A stretch of DNA of 64,000 bases from assembly GCF_042646605.1 (NCBI RefSeq), contig NZ_JBHRUG010000027.1, positions 248,001 through 312,000 on the forward strand, read 5' to 3'. The notes under the pieces are model-generated. The model was given only the letters and a program-made list of their open reading frames with translations. It was not told the DNA's origin and did no database searches. Below, piece by piece: positions 45,145-53,407 of this stretch. This stretch comes from Litchfieldella rifensis. GTDB taxonomy: Bacteria > Pseudomonadota > Gammaproteobacteria > Pseudomonadales > Halomonadaceae. Both the position numbers and the translations under genes were made by a program. Each line of letters starts with the position of its first letter. Within the stretch, counting starts at the first letter, position 1.

Positions 45145-46194
45145 ATGTCTGTTTCCTCTCGCTCCCGGCCGCTGGTGGTGCTGACCACCGGTGAACCGGC
45201 CGGCATCGGTCCGGAGCTGGCGCTGATGCTGGCGGCCTCCGGTGAGGCACTGCCGGCGACGCTGGTCGCGGTCGGCGACCCCGCTATGCTGGCCGAGCGA
45301 GCGTTGGCGCTGGGGCTCGCCGTCGAGCTCGACGTGATAGCGCCCGAGGACGAAATTCCCGCGCCACGCCCGGGAGTGTTGCCGGTGTGGCCGGTACCGC
45401 TGCGCGTACCGGCGCGCGCTGGGGTGCTCGAGCCGGCCAATGGCGAGTACGTGTTGGAAACCCTCGATGTGGCGATCGCCGCCTGCCGTGACGGCCGGGC
45501 CGGCGCCATGGTCACGGCCCCCTTGCACAAGGGAGCGATCATCGACGGTGGCCGCCCCGGCTTCACCGGGCATACCGAGTACCTGCGCGATGCCTGCGGC
45601 GTCGAAGAGGTAGTGATGATGCTGGCCACCGATGCGGCGCTGCATGGCATCGCGGCTGGCGGGCCCCGGTGCCCGCTGCGTGTGGCGCTGGCCACCACAC
45701 ACCTGCCGCTGCGCGAGGTCGCCGATGCCATCACCGCCGAGCGTCTCGAGCGCGTACTGCGGATTCTCGATGGCGACTTGCGGCGTCACTTCGGTATCGC
45801 TGCGCCACGCATCGTCGTCTGTGGGTTGAATCCGCATGCCGGCGAGGATGGCCATCTGGGGCGTGAAGAACTCGATGTCATCGCGCCGACTCTGGTGCGG
45901 CTTCGCAGGCAAGGGCTCGACCTCGCCGGCCCGCTGCCGGCGGATACCCTGTTCACTCCGCGCCATCTCGAGGGCGCCGATGCCGTGCTGGCGATGTATC
46001 ATGACCAAGGATTGCCGGTATTGAAGTACGCCGGTTTCGGTCGCGGTGCCAATATCACCCTTGGCCTGCCGATCGTTCGCACTTCGGTGGACCATGGCAC
46101 GGCGCTGGACTTGGCCGGGCAGGGCATCGCCGACCCGGGCAGCCTGCAGATCGCCGTGACACTCGCCGCCGAGATGGCGTCTCGGAAAGGCTGA
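45145..46194 (+). CDS. pdxA: 4-hydroxythreonine-4-phosphate dehydrogenase
   Basis: 349 residues from the ATG at 45145 (an in-frame GTG at 45136 directly follows the surA stop). Family motifs TTGEPAGIGPELAL, TAPLHKGAIIDGGRPGFTGHTEYL with the metal-binding His, GLNPHAGEDGHLGREE and AMYHDQGLPVLKY. It oxidises 4-phosphohydroxy-L-threonine in pyridoxal phosphate synthesis. Standard neighbour of surA and rsmA. Confidence 0.97.
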   Translation: MSVSSRSRPLVVLTTGEPAGIGPELALMLAASGEALPATLVAVGDPAMLAERALALGLAVELDVIAPEDEIPAPRPGVLPVWPVPLRVPARAGVLEPANGEYVLETLDVAIAACRDGRAGAMVTAPLHKGAIIDGGRPGFTGHTEYLRDACGVEEVVMMLATDAALHGIAAGGPRCPLRVALATTHLPLREVADAITAERLERVLRILDGDLRRHFGIAAPRIVVCGLNPHAGEDGHLGREELDVIAPTLVRLRRQGLDLAGPLPADTLFTPRHLEGADAVLAMYHDQGLPVLKYAGFGRGANITLGLPIVRTSVDHGTALDLAGQGIADPGSLQIAVTLAAEMASRKG

Positions 46195-46273
46195 GTGTCG
46201 GCATCGACCCACCGTTTCGCCATGTTGATTGTCTTGCCATTGCAGCCGTCAGCTAGAAAGGACACCTTACCGC

Positions 46274-47074
46274 ATGTCATCTCGTCCCCCGGTGCACCGG
46301 GCTCGAAAACGCTTCGGCCAGAATTTTCTGCGCGATCCCGGCATCATCTCGCGGATCGTGCGCGCCATCGCCCCGCGCCCCGGCGAGCGTCTGGTGGAAA
46401 TTGGCCCTGGCCAGGGGGCCTTGACCGAGCCATTGCTCGATGCCGCGGGCCATCTGGAGGTCATCGAACTCGACCGCGACCTGATTCCGGGGTTGCGTGT
46501 GCAGTTCTTCAATTACCCCGGGTTCGTGATCCACGAGGGCGATGCCTTGAAGTTCGACTTCCGGGCCCTGCAAGGTGATGGCGTTCCGCTGCGGGTGGTC
46601 GGCAATCTACCCTACAACATCTCCACACCGCTGATCGTGCATCTGTTGCAGGCGCGGGGAGCGGTCCAGGACATGCATTTCATGTTGCAGAAGGAAGTCG
46701 TCGAGCGGCTCGCGGCCAGCCCCGGTGGTGCCGACTGGGGACGGCTGTCGGTGATGGCCCAGTACCACTGCCGCGTCGAATCGCTGTTCGTGGTGCCGCC
46801 CGAGGCCTTCGTGCCTCGGCCCAAGGTCGAGTCGGCTATCGTGCGGCTGACACCGCACGCCGAGCGGCCGTGCCCGGCCGATGACGAAACCCTGTTGTTT
46901 GAACTGGTGCGCCAAGCGTTCTCCCAGCGCCGCAAGACGTTACGCAACAACCTCAAGGGGCGCATCGAAGCCAGTGCCTTGGAGGTGCTGGAGATCGATC
47001 CCGGGCGCCGGCCGCAGACGCTGTCGGTGGAAGAATTCGTGCGTATCGCCAATCATTTGGCAGGAGCCGTGTGA
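46274..47074 (+). CDS. rsmA: 16S rRNA N6-dimethyladenosine methyltransferase (KsgA)
   Basis: 266 residues from the ATG at 46274. ARKRFGQNFLRDPGIISRIV, AdoMet motif LVEIGPGQGALTEPLL, catalytic NLPYNISTPLIVHLL and VPPEAFVPRPKVESAI. It dimethylates A1518 and A1519 of 16S rRNA. Its TGA overlaps the apaG ATG by one base. Confidence 0.97.
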   Translation: MSSRPPVHRARKRFGQNFLRDPGIISRIVRAIAPRPGERLVEIGPGQGALTEPLLDAAGHLEVIELDRDLIPGLRVQFFNYPGFVIHEGDALKFDFRALQGDGVPLRVVGNLPYNISTPLIVHLLQARGAVQDMHFMLQKEVVERLAASPGGADWGRLSVMAQYHCRVESLFVVPPEAFVPRPKVESAIVRLTPHAERPCPADDETLLFELVRQAFSQRRKTLRNNLKGRIEASALEVLEIDPGRRPQTLSVEEFVRIANHLAGAV

Positions 47075-47469
47075 TGAATGAACCTGTCGATGAGCTGTCG
47101 GCGGCCATCCGGGTGCACGTGGTGCCCGAATATCGCGAGGAAGAGTCCTCGTCGTCCGAGCAGCGTTTCGTGTTCAGCTACACCATTACCGTGCACAACC
47201 ATTCGGCGCATAACGTGCAGCTGCTAGCCCGCTACTGGAAGATCACCCAGGGCAGCGGCAAGGTACAGGAGGTGCGCGGCAAGGGGGTGGTCGGCAAGCA
47301 GCCACTGATCGGTCCTGGACAGACCTTTCGCTATACCAGCCGTGCGGTGCTCGAATGTCCGGTGGGGGTGATGGAGGGGGCCTATACCTGCGTCGACACC
47401 CGGTCACAGCAGGCCTTCGAGGTCAGGATCCCGCCGTTTCGCCTAGCAGGCCCCAACCAGGTGCATTGA
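47074..47469 (+). CDS. apaG: ApaG protein
   Basis: 131 residues from the ATG at 47074, which overlaps the rsmA stop (TGATG). ApaG/DUF525 fold: RFVFSYTITVHNHSAHNVQLLARYWKI, VVGKQPLIGPGQTFRYTSRA, and GAYTCVD. Thought to bind divalent cation/phosphate; physiological role unclear. Between rsmA and apaH, as in E. coli. Confidence 0.95.
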   Translation: MNEPVDELSAAIRVHVVPEYREEESSSSEQRFVFSYTITVHNHSAHNVQLLARYWKITQGSGKVQEVRGKGVVGKQPLIGPGQTFRYTSRAVLECPVGVMEGAYTCVDTRSQQAFEVRIPPFRLAGPNQVH

Positions 47470-47535
47470 CGGTGTCTCCTCGCCCTGCAACGCTTGAGTT
47501 CAAGCGATGGATTCATGCCATGAGAAAGGAACATC

Positions 47536-48351
47536 ATGACCACATACGTGATCGGTGACCTGCAGGGGTGTCACACCGAGTTCCTGGTGCTGCTCGACAG
47601 ACTGGCGTTCGACCCCGCGCGGGACCGGCTGTGGCTGGTCGGAGACCTGGTCAATCGGGGCCCCGATTCGCTGGCCTGCCTGCGCCAGGTCATGGCTCTC
47701 GGCGACGTGGCGCAGGTGGTGCTGGGCAATCACGATCTTCACCTGTTGGCCGTGGCTCGCGGTGGTGCCGAACTCAAGCGCAAGGATACCCTGACGGCGA
47801 TCCTCGAGGCGCCGGATCGCGAGGCGTTGCTCGATTGGCTGCAGTCCCGGCCGCTGCTGGTGACGGAAGACGACTGGGTGATGACGCATGCCGGGTTGCT
47901 GCCGCAGTGGTCGCTGCCGCAGGCCGTCGCATTGGCCAAGGAGGTGGGACAGCGGCTGGCAGGTGAGTCCAGCGGTGCCTTTTTCGAGCAGATGTATGGC
48001 AATGAGCCTGCGTGCTGGCGCGATGATCTCGATGGCATCGCACGGCTGCGGTTCATCGTCAACGCCTTCACGCGCATGCGTTTCATCGATGCCCGGGGCC
48101 GCCTGGATTTCTCCGCTAAAGAGGGACTGGAGTCGGCACCGCCCGGCTTCGCGCCCTGGTTCACCTATCCGCGCTGTGACGATCCAAGAATCCTGTTCGG
48201 TCATTGGGCCGCCTTGGGCGGTCGCACGCCGGCGAGCCGGGTGCGTGCCGAGGCGCTCGACACCGGATGCGTCTGGGGCGGTTCCCTGTCGGCCCTGAAC
48301 CTGGCCACCGGTGAGCGCGTCACGGAGCCTCGCCATCCTCGTCAATCATGA
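47536..48351 (+). CDS. apaH: Diadenosine tetraphosphatase (symmetrical)
   Basis: 271 residues, calcineurin-like phosphoesterase: YVIGDLQGCHTEF, LVGDLVNRGPDSL, VLGNHDLHLLAV and VMTHAGLLPQW are the metal-binding blocks. It splits Ap4A to two ADP and also removes Np4 caps from RNA. Last gene of the lptD operon; glpE follows after 48 nt. Confidence 0.97.
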   Translation: MTTYVIGDLQGCHTEFLVLLDRLAFDPARDRLWLVGDLVNRGPDSLACLRQVMALGDVAQVVLGNHDLHLLAVARGGAELKRKDTLTAILEAPDREALLDWLQSRPLLVTEDDWVMTHAGLLPQWSLPQAVALAKEVGQRLAGESSGAFFEQMYGNEPACWRDDLDGIARLRFIVNAFTRMRFIDARGRLDFSAKEGLESAPPGFAPWFTYPRCDDPRILFGHWAALGGRTPASRVRAEALDTGCVWGGSLSALNLATGERVTEPRHPRQS

Positions 48352-48399
48352 TTCATCATCCGCTATGCTTGTCCGGCGAATGCCGCAGGAGAGTACCCC

Positions 48400-48729
48400 A
48401 TGAGCCAGACTGCCTTCGACCATCTCGATCCTGCCACCCTGGCCCAGTGGCTGGATGCCGGGGAACCCCTGACCCTGGTGGACATCCGCGATCCCATGAG
48501 CTTCGTTCAGGGGCATATTCCCGGTAGTCGCCATCTGGACAATACCAGCATCGCCGCGTTACTCGACGAGACGCCCCGCGAGCGCCCCGTGGTCGTGGTC
48601 TGTTACCACGGCCACTCCAGCCAACAGGCGGCGGCGTGGCTGGCTGGGCAAGGCTATGTCCAGGTCTACAGCCTGGATGGGGGCTTCACCGATTGGGCGG
48701 TGCGTCACCCGGCCCATGTTGCGGGGTAG
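48400..48729 (+). CDS. glpE: Thiosulfate sulfurtransferase GlpE
   Basis: 109 residues, one rhodanese domain. Catalytic Cys68 in VVVVCYHGHSSQQAAAWL, and VDIRDPMSFVQGHIPGS. The CYHGHSS active-site loop is that of GlpE. It moves sulfane sulfur from thiosulfate to cyanide or thioredoxin. Its stop is directly followed by the cca start. Confidence 0.95.
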   Translation: MSQTAFDHLDPATLAQWLDAGEPLTLVDIRDPMSFVQGHIPGSRHLDNTSIAALLDETPRERPVVVVCYHGHSSQQAAAWLAGQGYVQVYSLDGGFTDWAVRHPAHVAG

Positions 48730-49884
48730 ATGACCATGACCCAGGGCGACCCGCGCCTCGTTGGCCTGGAGGTCTACCGGGTGGGCGGTGCGGTACGTGA
48801 TTCACGCCTGGGGTGGCCGGTCTATGACAACGACTGGGTCGTCGTCGGCGCGACTCCCGCGGACATGCGGGCGCGGGGATTCAAGCCGGTCGGGCGTGAC
48901 TTTCCGGTATTCCTGCACCCCGAGACCCATGAGGAATATGCCCTGGCACGCACCGAGCGCAAGCAGGGGCACGGTTATACCGGCTTCGCGGTGTATGCCA
49001 ACCCCCAGGTAACCCTGGAGGAAGACCTGGCACGGCGCGATCTGACCATCAACGCCATGGCCGAAGACCGGGCCGGCCACCTCGTCGACCCCTATGGCGG
49101 GGCGCATGACCTGGAGTCCCGCCTTCTGCGCCATGTGTCGCCGGCCTTCGTCGAGGATCCCCTGCGCGTGCTGCGCACGGCACGCTTCCTGGCCCGCTAT
49201 CAGAGCCTGGGGTTCGCCATTGCCGAGGAAACCCGCGCCTTGATGTGTCAGCTCGCCGAGGGCGGTGAGCTCACGCATCTGGTCGCCGAGCGGGTCTGGG
49301 CCGAGACCGAGAAAGCCCTGGGTGAACCTCATCCCGAAGCCTATTTCCGGGCATTGAGCGACTGCGGTGCGCTGGCAATACTGATGCCGGAACTGGCATG
49401 CAACGGTGGGCGGCTCGAAGCGGCGTTGGCTCGCCTGCACCGCTTGCCGGAGGAGGACGGGCCGTGGGTGCGCTGGCGATGGGCGAGGTTGTGTGAGCAC
49501 CTCGGCGATGACGAGCGCCTACGGTTGGGCGAACGCTTGCGTCTGCCGCGGGCCTATGCCGAGCTGGCGCATCAGACCGCGCTGACACGGCGGCTATGGT
49601 TGTCGGCTCGCGCTGGCGAACTGGATGGCGCTCGGGTGCAGGCCTGGTTGGATGGCATTGATGCCTGGCGGCGAAGCGAACGGGTGACGCCACTGATCTC
49701 GCTGGTCAGCCTTGAGGCCCCATCCCTGGCTACCGACCTGGCGCTGGCCTGGCGCCTGGCCGCCCAGGTCATGCCCCGGACGCTGCTCGGGGAGGGCTTC
49801 AAGGGCAAGGCGCTGGGGGCAGAGTTGAGCCGTCGCCGCCGCGAGGCGATCGACGCGGCGCTGAACGATAGCGACGCCCGGTGA
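48730..49884 (+). CDS. cca: CCA-adding tRNA nucleotidyltransferase with degenerate HD domain
   Basis: 384 residues, class II CCA enzyme: YRVGGAVRDSRLGWPVYDNDWVVVGATP with the two catalytic aspartates in DND, DLARRDLTINAMAED and EDPLRVLRTARFLARY. Compared with E. coli Cca (412 residues), the region that should hold the HD phosphohydrolase motifs lacks the His-Asp (RWARLCEHLGDDERL in place of ATLCHDLGKG), so phosphatase/phosphodiesterase activity is probably lost. The N-terminus is about 13 residues longer than usual. Confidence 0.94.
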   Translation: MTMTQGDPRLVGLEVYRVGGAVRDSRLGWPVYDNDWVVVGATPADMRARGFKPVGRDFPVFLHPETHEEYALARTERKQGHGYTGFAVYANPQVTLEEDLARRDLTINAMAEDRAGHLVDPYGGAHDLESRLLRHVSPAFVEDPLRVLRTARFLARYQSLGFAIAEETRALMCQLAEGGELTHLVAERVWAETEKALGEPHPEAYFRALSDCGALAILMPELACNGGRLEAALARLHRLPEEDGPWVRWRWARLCEHLGDDERLRLGERLRLPRAYAELAHQTALTRRLWLSARAGELDGARVQAWLDGIDAWRRSERVTPLISLVSLEAPSLATDLALAWRLAAQVMPRTLLGEGFKGKALGAELSRRRREAIDAALNDSDAR

Positions 49885-49890
49885 GCGGCG

Positions 49891-50409
49891 TCACGCCGCC
49901 CGCGAGATGACGCGTCCTTGCCAGATGAAATCCACCGGCCACAACGCCTGATCGTCGCAGCGGAAGGTGTCCCACAGCTCGGCATAGGGAATACCGCTGA
50001 TCGGGTGAGGGGTCTCGGGAAGCAGTTCCGCCAAGGGCCGCAGCACGAAGGCATGGCGACCGATTTCGTCTCTCGGCAGCTGAACGCCATCGACCTCGCC
50101 GGTCAGTTCGCCCACCGTCAGCAGGTCGATATCCAGCGTGCGGGGACTGAACTTGGGACTGTCGGGGCGTCGTCCGTTGGCATATTCCAACCGTTTGCAC
50201 CACGCCTGCAGTTTGCCTACGGAGAGTCGGCTGTCGAACACCGCCACCAGATTGTAGAAATTGCGACCGTCCTCGAATCCTACCGGCTCGCTCTCGAAGA
50301 CCCGCGATACCCAGAGGTCGCCGAAGTGTGCCTGCAGCGCGTCGAGGCATACGCGGACATGGTGCTCGCGGTCGATATTGCTGCCGATGCTGACTACCAC
50401 CCGGGACAT
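49891..50409 (-). CDS. folK: Hydroxymethyl-dihydropterin pyrophosphokinase
   Basis: 172 residues from the ATG at 50409 that overlaps the folB stop by one base (TGATG). HPPK features: VVVSIGSNIDREHHV, the substrate loop FYNLVAVFDS, and RTLDIDLLTVGE with the metal-binding DxD, plus LPRDEIGRHAFVLRPLAEL. It transfers pyrophosphate from ATP to 6-hydroxymethyl-7,8-dihydropterin in folate synthesis. Convergent with cca (6 nt between stops). Confidence 0.95.
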   Translation of the reverse strand: MSRVVVSIGSNIDREHHVRVCLDALQAHFGDLWVSRVFESEPVGFEDGRNFYNLVAVFDSRLSVGKLQAWCKRLEYANGRRPDSPKFSPRTLDIDLLTVGELTGEVDGVQLPRDEIGRHAFVLRPLAELLPETPHPISGIPYAELWDTFRCDDQALWPVDFIWQGRVISRAA

Positions 50410-50762
50410 CAGCACTCCCCTCGTTCGATGCAGACGCCCACCGCGGAGGCGGTGGGTATGGCGCCGGGCTTGCGTACCGTCAGACGCAACCAGGAGATGG
50501 CGAACTCCTCGCGCAGCACCGCCGCCAGGCGTTCGGCGAAGGTTTCCACCAGGCCGAAGGCGTGTTCGTCGGCGAAGGTGCCAATACGCTCACTAATGGC
50601 AGCGTAGTTCAGTGTCAACGCCAGGTCGTCATCCCGCGCGGCGGGGCGGATGTCGGTAGCCAGCTCCAGGTCCAGCACCAGACGCTGCTGGATGCTGCGT
50701 TCCCAGTCATAGACCCCGATGACGGTGTCCACGGCCAGTGACTCGATCAGCACGCGATCCAT
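50409..50762 (-). CDS. folB: Dihydroneopterin aldolase
   Basis: 117 residues. Typical start MDRVLIESLAVDTVIGVYDWERSIQQRLVLDLEL, the NYAAISERI segment and VETFAERLAAVLREEF, ending in LTVRKPGAI with the active-site lysine. Produces 6-hydroxymethyl-dihydropterin, the substrate of FolK encoded next. Divergent from plsY. Confidence 0.95.
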   Translation of the reverse strand: MDRVLIESLAVDTVIGVYDWERSIQQRLVLDLELATDIRPAARDDDLALTLNYAAISERIGTFADEHAFGLVETFAERLAAVLREEFAISWLRLTVRKPGAIPTASAVGVCIERGEC

Positions 50763-50912
50763 ATCGGATTCTGTCCCCTTTCATTGTGCCCCGGAAGGTA
50801 ATTACCCGATTGTACGGCACCCGGCGCCCGCACGGTAGGAAGCGCTGGCTATCGCATGCGCGCCTCGCCTGGCAGAATCAAGACGTCTTGCCGGAGCCCC
50901 GAGAACGCTGCC

Positions 50913-51545
50913 ATGCCATCCTTCCCCTTGTTGTCCACGACCCTCATCCTGCTGATGGCGGGCTATTTGAGCGGCTCCTGGCTGGGGGCGCTGACCGTAT
51001 GCCGCCTGGCGAGAGTGCGTGATCCTCGCTTTGCCGGCTCATGCAATCCCGGTTTCTCCAACGTGCTGCGACTGCACGGCAAGCGTCTGGCGTTGGCGAC
51101 GCTGGTGCTGGATGCGGCGAAGGGGATGCCGGTGCTGTGGCTGGCCAAGGGGCAGGGGTTGCCGCCTTGGGCGCAGGGATTGGTTGGGCTGGGCGTGTTG
51201 CTGGGGCATAGCTATCCGCTATGGCATCACTTTCGCGGTGGCAAGGGGGTGGCCAGTGCCTTCGGCGTGCTGCTGGTGCTGACGCCCGCGGTAGCGCTGA
51301 GCTGTGCCGTTTGTTGGGCGCTGCTGGCCTGGCGGGTGCGAACCGCCGCCATCGCTTCCTTGGCCAGCGCCACTCTGGCTCCTTTGCTCAGCTTGTGGAT
51401 GGCGCCCGACTACGTGCTGGTGATACTGGTCTTTGCGCTGCTGGTGCTGGCGCGTCATGTATGGAATATCCGTCGCCTGGGCCGCGGTCGTGAACCCCGA
51501 CTGGACGAAGGCGCGACTGCGCGACGCGATGAGAGGGGGGATTAG
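50913..51545 (+). CDS. plsY: Glycerol-3-phosphate acyltransferase PlsY
   Basis: 210 residues from the ATG at 50913. About five membrane helices with PlsY motifs: SGSWLGALTVCRL, GSCNPGFSNVLRLHGK and GHSYPLWHHFRGGKGVA. It acylates glycerol-3-phosphate from acyl phosphate at the inner membrane. The glycine of the usual GSGNPGATN motif is Cys here, a mild variant. The last 20 residues are charged. plsY next to folB and tsaD is the usual order. Confidence 0.93.
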   Translation: MPSFPLLSTTLILLMAGYLSGSWLGALTVCRLARVRDPRFAGSCNPGFSNVLRLHGKRLALATLVLDAAKGMPVLWLAKGQGLPPWAQGLVGLGVLLGHSYPLWHHFRGGKGVASAFGVLLVLTPAVALSCAVCWALLAWRVRTAAIASLASATLAPLLSLWMAPDYVLVILVFALLVLARHVWNIRRLGRGREPRLDEGATARRDERGD

Positions 51546-51557
51546 GCCCGGGCCGCC

Positions 51558-51696
51558 GTGACCGTAAAGAGCGCGATCATCGCCCCGTCGGGGTGCATTG
51601 AGGACTGGCGGGCGGCTCCAGCTCAGCCAGTGGCCAGCGCGGTACGGCCTGCATGGCACTGCCATCGCGCTCGCCGGCCAGCAGGCGCTGGGCTCT
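51558..51696. repeat. 139-bp tandem repeat, outer copy
   Basis: Begins GTGACCGTAAAGAGCG and contains a copy of the last codons of tsaD (minus strand). It differs from the inner copy at three positions (51606, 51628, 51644 region) plus its last base, about 97% identity. Lies wholly between the plsY and tsaD stop codons. Confidence 0.95.
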
Positions 51697-51835
51697 GTGA
51701 CCGTAAAGAGCGCGATCATCGCCCCGTCGGGGTGCATTGAGTACTGGCGGGCGGCTCCAGCTCGGCCAGTGGCCAGCGCGGCACGGCCTGCATGGCACTG
51801 CCATCGCGCTCGCCGGCCAGCAGGCGCTGGGCTCC
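51697..51835. repeat. 139-bp tandem repeat, inner copy (contains the tsaD 3' end)
   Basis: Same start as the outer copy, exactly 139 bp away. It supplies the final 39 codons of tsaD, including the stop at 51716. The two copies are directly adjacent, so this is a simple tandem duplication with no mobile element visible. Confidence 0.95.
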
Positions 51836-52771
51836 CACATAAGCGATCATCGCCCCGTTGTCGGTGCAGAAGCGCCCACGCGGGTAGAAGGCCGTGGCGC
51901 CGCGCTTGGCGATGGCTTCGGCCAGGCGTTCCCGTAGCCTGGCATTGGCACTGACGCCACCGGCCACCACCAGGCGCTTGAGCCCGGTCTGGTCGAGTGC
52001 GCGGCGGCACTTGATCACCAGGGTGTCGACCACGGCGTCCTCGAAGGCGCGGGCGATATCGGCGCGTCCCTGGTCGTCGAGCTCGCCGGCTTCACGCAAG
52101 GCCCTGGCGGTGATCAGGGTGTGCGTCTTGAGTCCCGAGAAGCTGAAATCCAGGCCCGGCCGGTCGGTCATCGGTCGCGGAAAACGAAAGCGCCCGGGGT
52201 CGCCGCGTTCGGCCAGGCGCGCCACGGCGGGGCCTCCCGGATAGTCGAGATCCAGCATCTTGGCGGTCTTGTCGAAGGCCTCGCCGGCGGCATCGTCCAC
52301 CGACTCGCCGAGCAGGCGGTACTGCCCCAAGCCCTCGACTTCCACCAACTGGGTATGGCCGCCGGAGACCAGCAGCGCGACGAAGGGGAACCGGGGGGGA
52401 GCGTCCTCGAGCATTGGCGCCAGCAAGTGGCCTTCCATATGGTGTATGCCGAGCACCGGGACGTTCAGCGCGCGGGCCATGCCATGGGCGGTGGCGGCCC
52501 CGACCATCAAGGCGCCGACCAGACCGGGACCGGCGGTGTAGGCGATACCGTCGAGGTCGTGGCGAGTGAGCCCGGCGCTGGTCAGCACCTCCTGGATCAG
52601 CGGCAGCAGCTTGCGAGTGTGGTCGCGGGAGGCCAGTTCCGGTACGACGCCGCCGTATTCGGCATGCATGGCGATCTGGCTGTAGAGGGCGTCGGCCAGC
52701 AGGCCGGTCTCCGTGTCATAGAGGGCGACGCCGGTTTCGTCGCAGGACGTCTCGATACCCAATACGCGCAT
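51716..52771 (-). CDS. tsaD: tRNA N6-threonylcarbamoyladenosine synthase subunit TsaD
   Basis: 351 residues from the ATG at 52771 (MRVLGIETSCDETGVALYD); an ATG two codons earlier at 52777 is possible. Metal-binding His111 and His115 in GIHHMEGHLLAP, ATP-binding CTDNGAMIAYVGAQRLLAG, and the usual C-terminus PRWPLAELEPPA. It transfers threonylcarbamoyl to A37 of ANN-decoding tRNAs with TsaB and TsaE. Because of the tandem repeat the reading frame continues into STQCTPTGR, about 10 residues beyond the usual end. Divergent from rpsU. Confidence 0.96.
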   Translation of the reverse strand: MRVLGIETSCDETGVALYDTETGLLADALYSQIAMHAEYGGVVPELASRDHTRKLLPLIQEVLTSAGLTRHDLDGIAYTAGPGLVGALMVGAATAHGMARALNVPVLGIHHMEGHLLAPMLEDAPPRFPFVALLVSGGHTQLVEVEGLGQYRLLGESVDDAAGEAFDKTAKMLDLDYPGGPAVARLAERGDPGRFRFPRPMTDRPGLDFSFSGLKTHTLITARALREAGELDDQGRADIARAFEDAVVDTLVIKCRRALDQTGLKRLVVAGGVSANARLRERLAEAIAKRGATAFYPRGRFCTDNGAMIAYVGAQRLLAGERDGSAMQAVPRWPLAELEPPASTQCTPTGR

Positions 52772-52846
52772 GTGCATGATGCCCCGCAGATCATCTGACA
52801 AAATCCCCATTCTACGCATTTTCCAGCCTCGCGGGCAGGGTGGTAT

Positions 52847-52875
52847 TTGCAAAGGCTCGAGGGGAGGACTACAAT
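52847..52875 (+). promoter_or_regulatory. Predicted sigma-70 promoter of rpsU-dnaG-rpoD
   Basis: TTGCAA (52847-52852), 17-bp spacer, TACAAT (52870-52875). It gives a leader of about 165 nt before the rpsU ATG at 53050. Confidence 0.7.
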
Positions 52876-53049
52876 ATTGTGCGCTGTAAGACTGGGTCGT
52901 GCACCCGGGGCTCCATTCGTCTTTCGCTTCTCCTTCGCTATCGCGGTCTGCCACGCTTGGCAGCACGAGCGTCTGGCAAGCCGCAGTCGGTGGCCTTCAA
53001 GGGTGTGCGTTCAAACCGAACTCATGATTTCAAGGTAGGTGAGTGCTTA

Positions 53050-53265
53050 ATGCCTTCTGTCAAAGTACGTGATAACGAGCCGTTCGACGTCGCTCTGCGT
53101 CGCTTCAAGCGTTCCTGTGAAAAAGCCGGTGTTCTCTCCGAAGTGCGTCGTCGCGAGCACTACGAGAAGCCGACTGCCGAACGCAAGCGCAAGGCGGCAG
53201 CGGCCGTCAAGCGTCACGCCAAGAAACTGCAGCGTGAGCGCAAGCGTTTCGAACGGCTGTATTGA
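53050..53265 (+). CDS. rpsU: 30S ribosomal protein S21
   Basis: 71 residues, highly basic, MPSVKVRDNEPFDVALRRFKRSCEKAGVLSEVRRREHYEKPT...RLY, the standard bacterial S21. The frame is open upstream to 52840 but the ATG at 53050 with aggtgag (53036-53042) is the conserved start. First gene of the rpsU-dnaG-rpoD macromolecular synthesis operon. Confidence 0.98.
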   Translation: MPSVKVRDNEPFDVALRRFKRSCEKAGVLSEVRRREHYEKPTAERKRKAAAAVKRHAKKLQRERKRFERLY

Positions 53266-53319
53266 TCCGTACTGGAGATGGCTTGGGTGTAATCGCCCTG
53301 TCGTCTCAAGAGGGACGCC

Positions 53320-53352
53320 AAGCGGCCGCCTTTCGGTGGCCGTTTGTGTTTT
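53320..53352 (+). terminator. Terminator/attenuator between rpsU and dnaG
   Basis: Stem AAGCGGCCGCC (53320-53330) and GGTGGCCGTTT (53335-53345) with two G-U pairs, loop TTTC, then a T-rich tail. In E. coli a terminator sits at the same spot and lowers dnaG relative to rpsU expression. Confidence 0.75.
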
Positions 53353-53407
53353 CCCGCCTTCTTGATGCCATTGCCCGCCCTTCGTCATTCAGGACAGTGT
53401 TCCGCCT

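Noticed and set aside
44056..46212. 718-residue minus-strand frame spanning surA and pdxA
   Set aside because: It covers two well-recognised genes on the other strand and has no family features.
51219..52010. 263-residue minus frame through the tandem repeat
   Set aside because: It reads the duplicated tsaD tail in the wrong frame and crosses plsY antisense.
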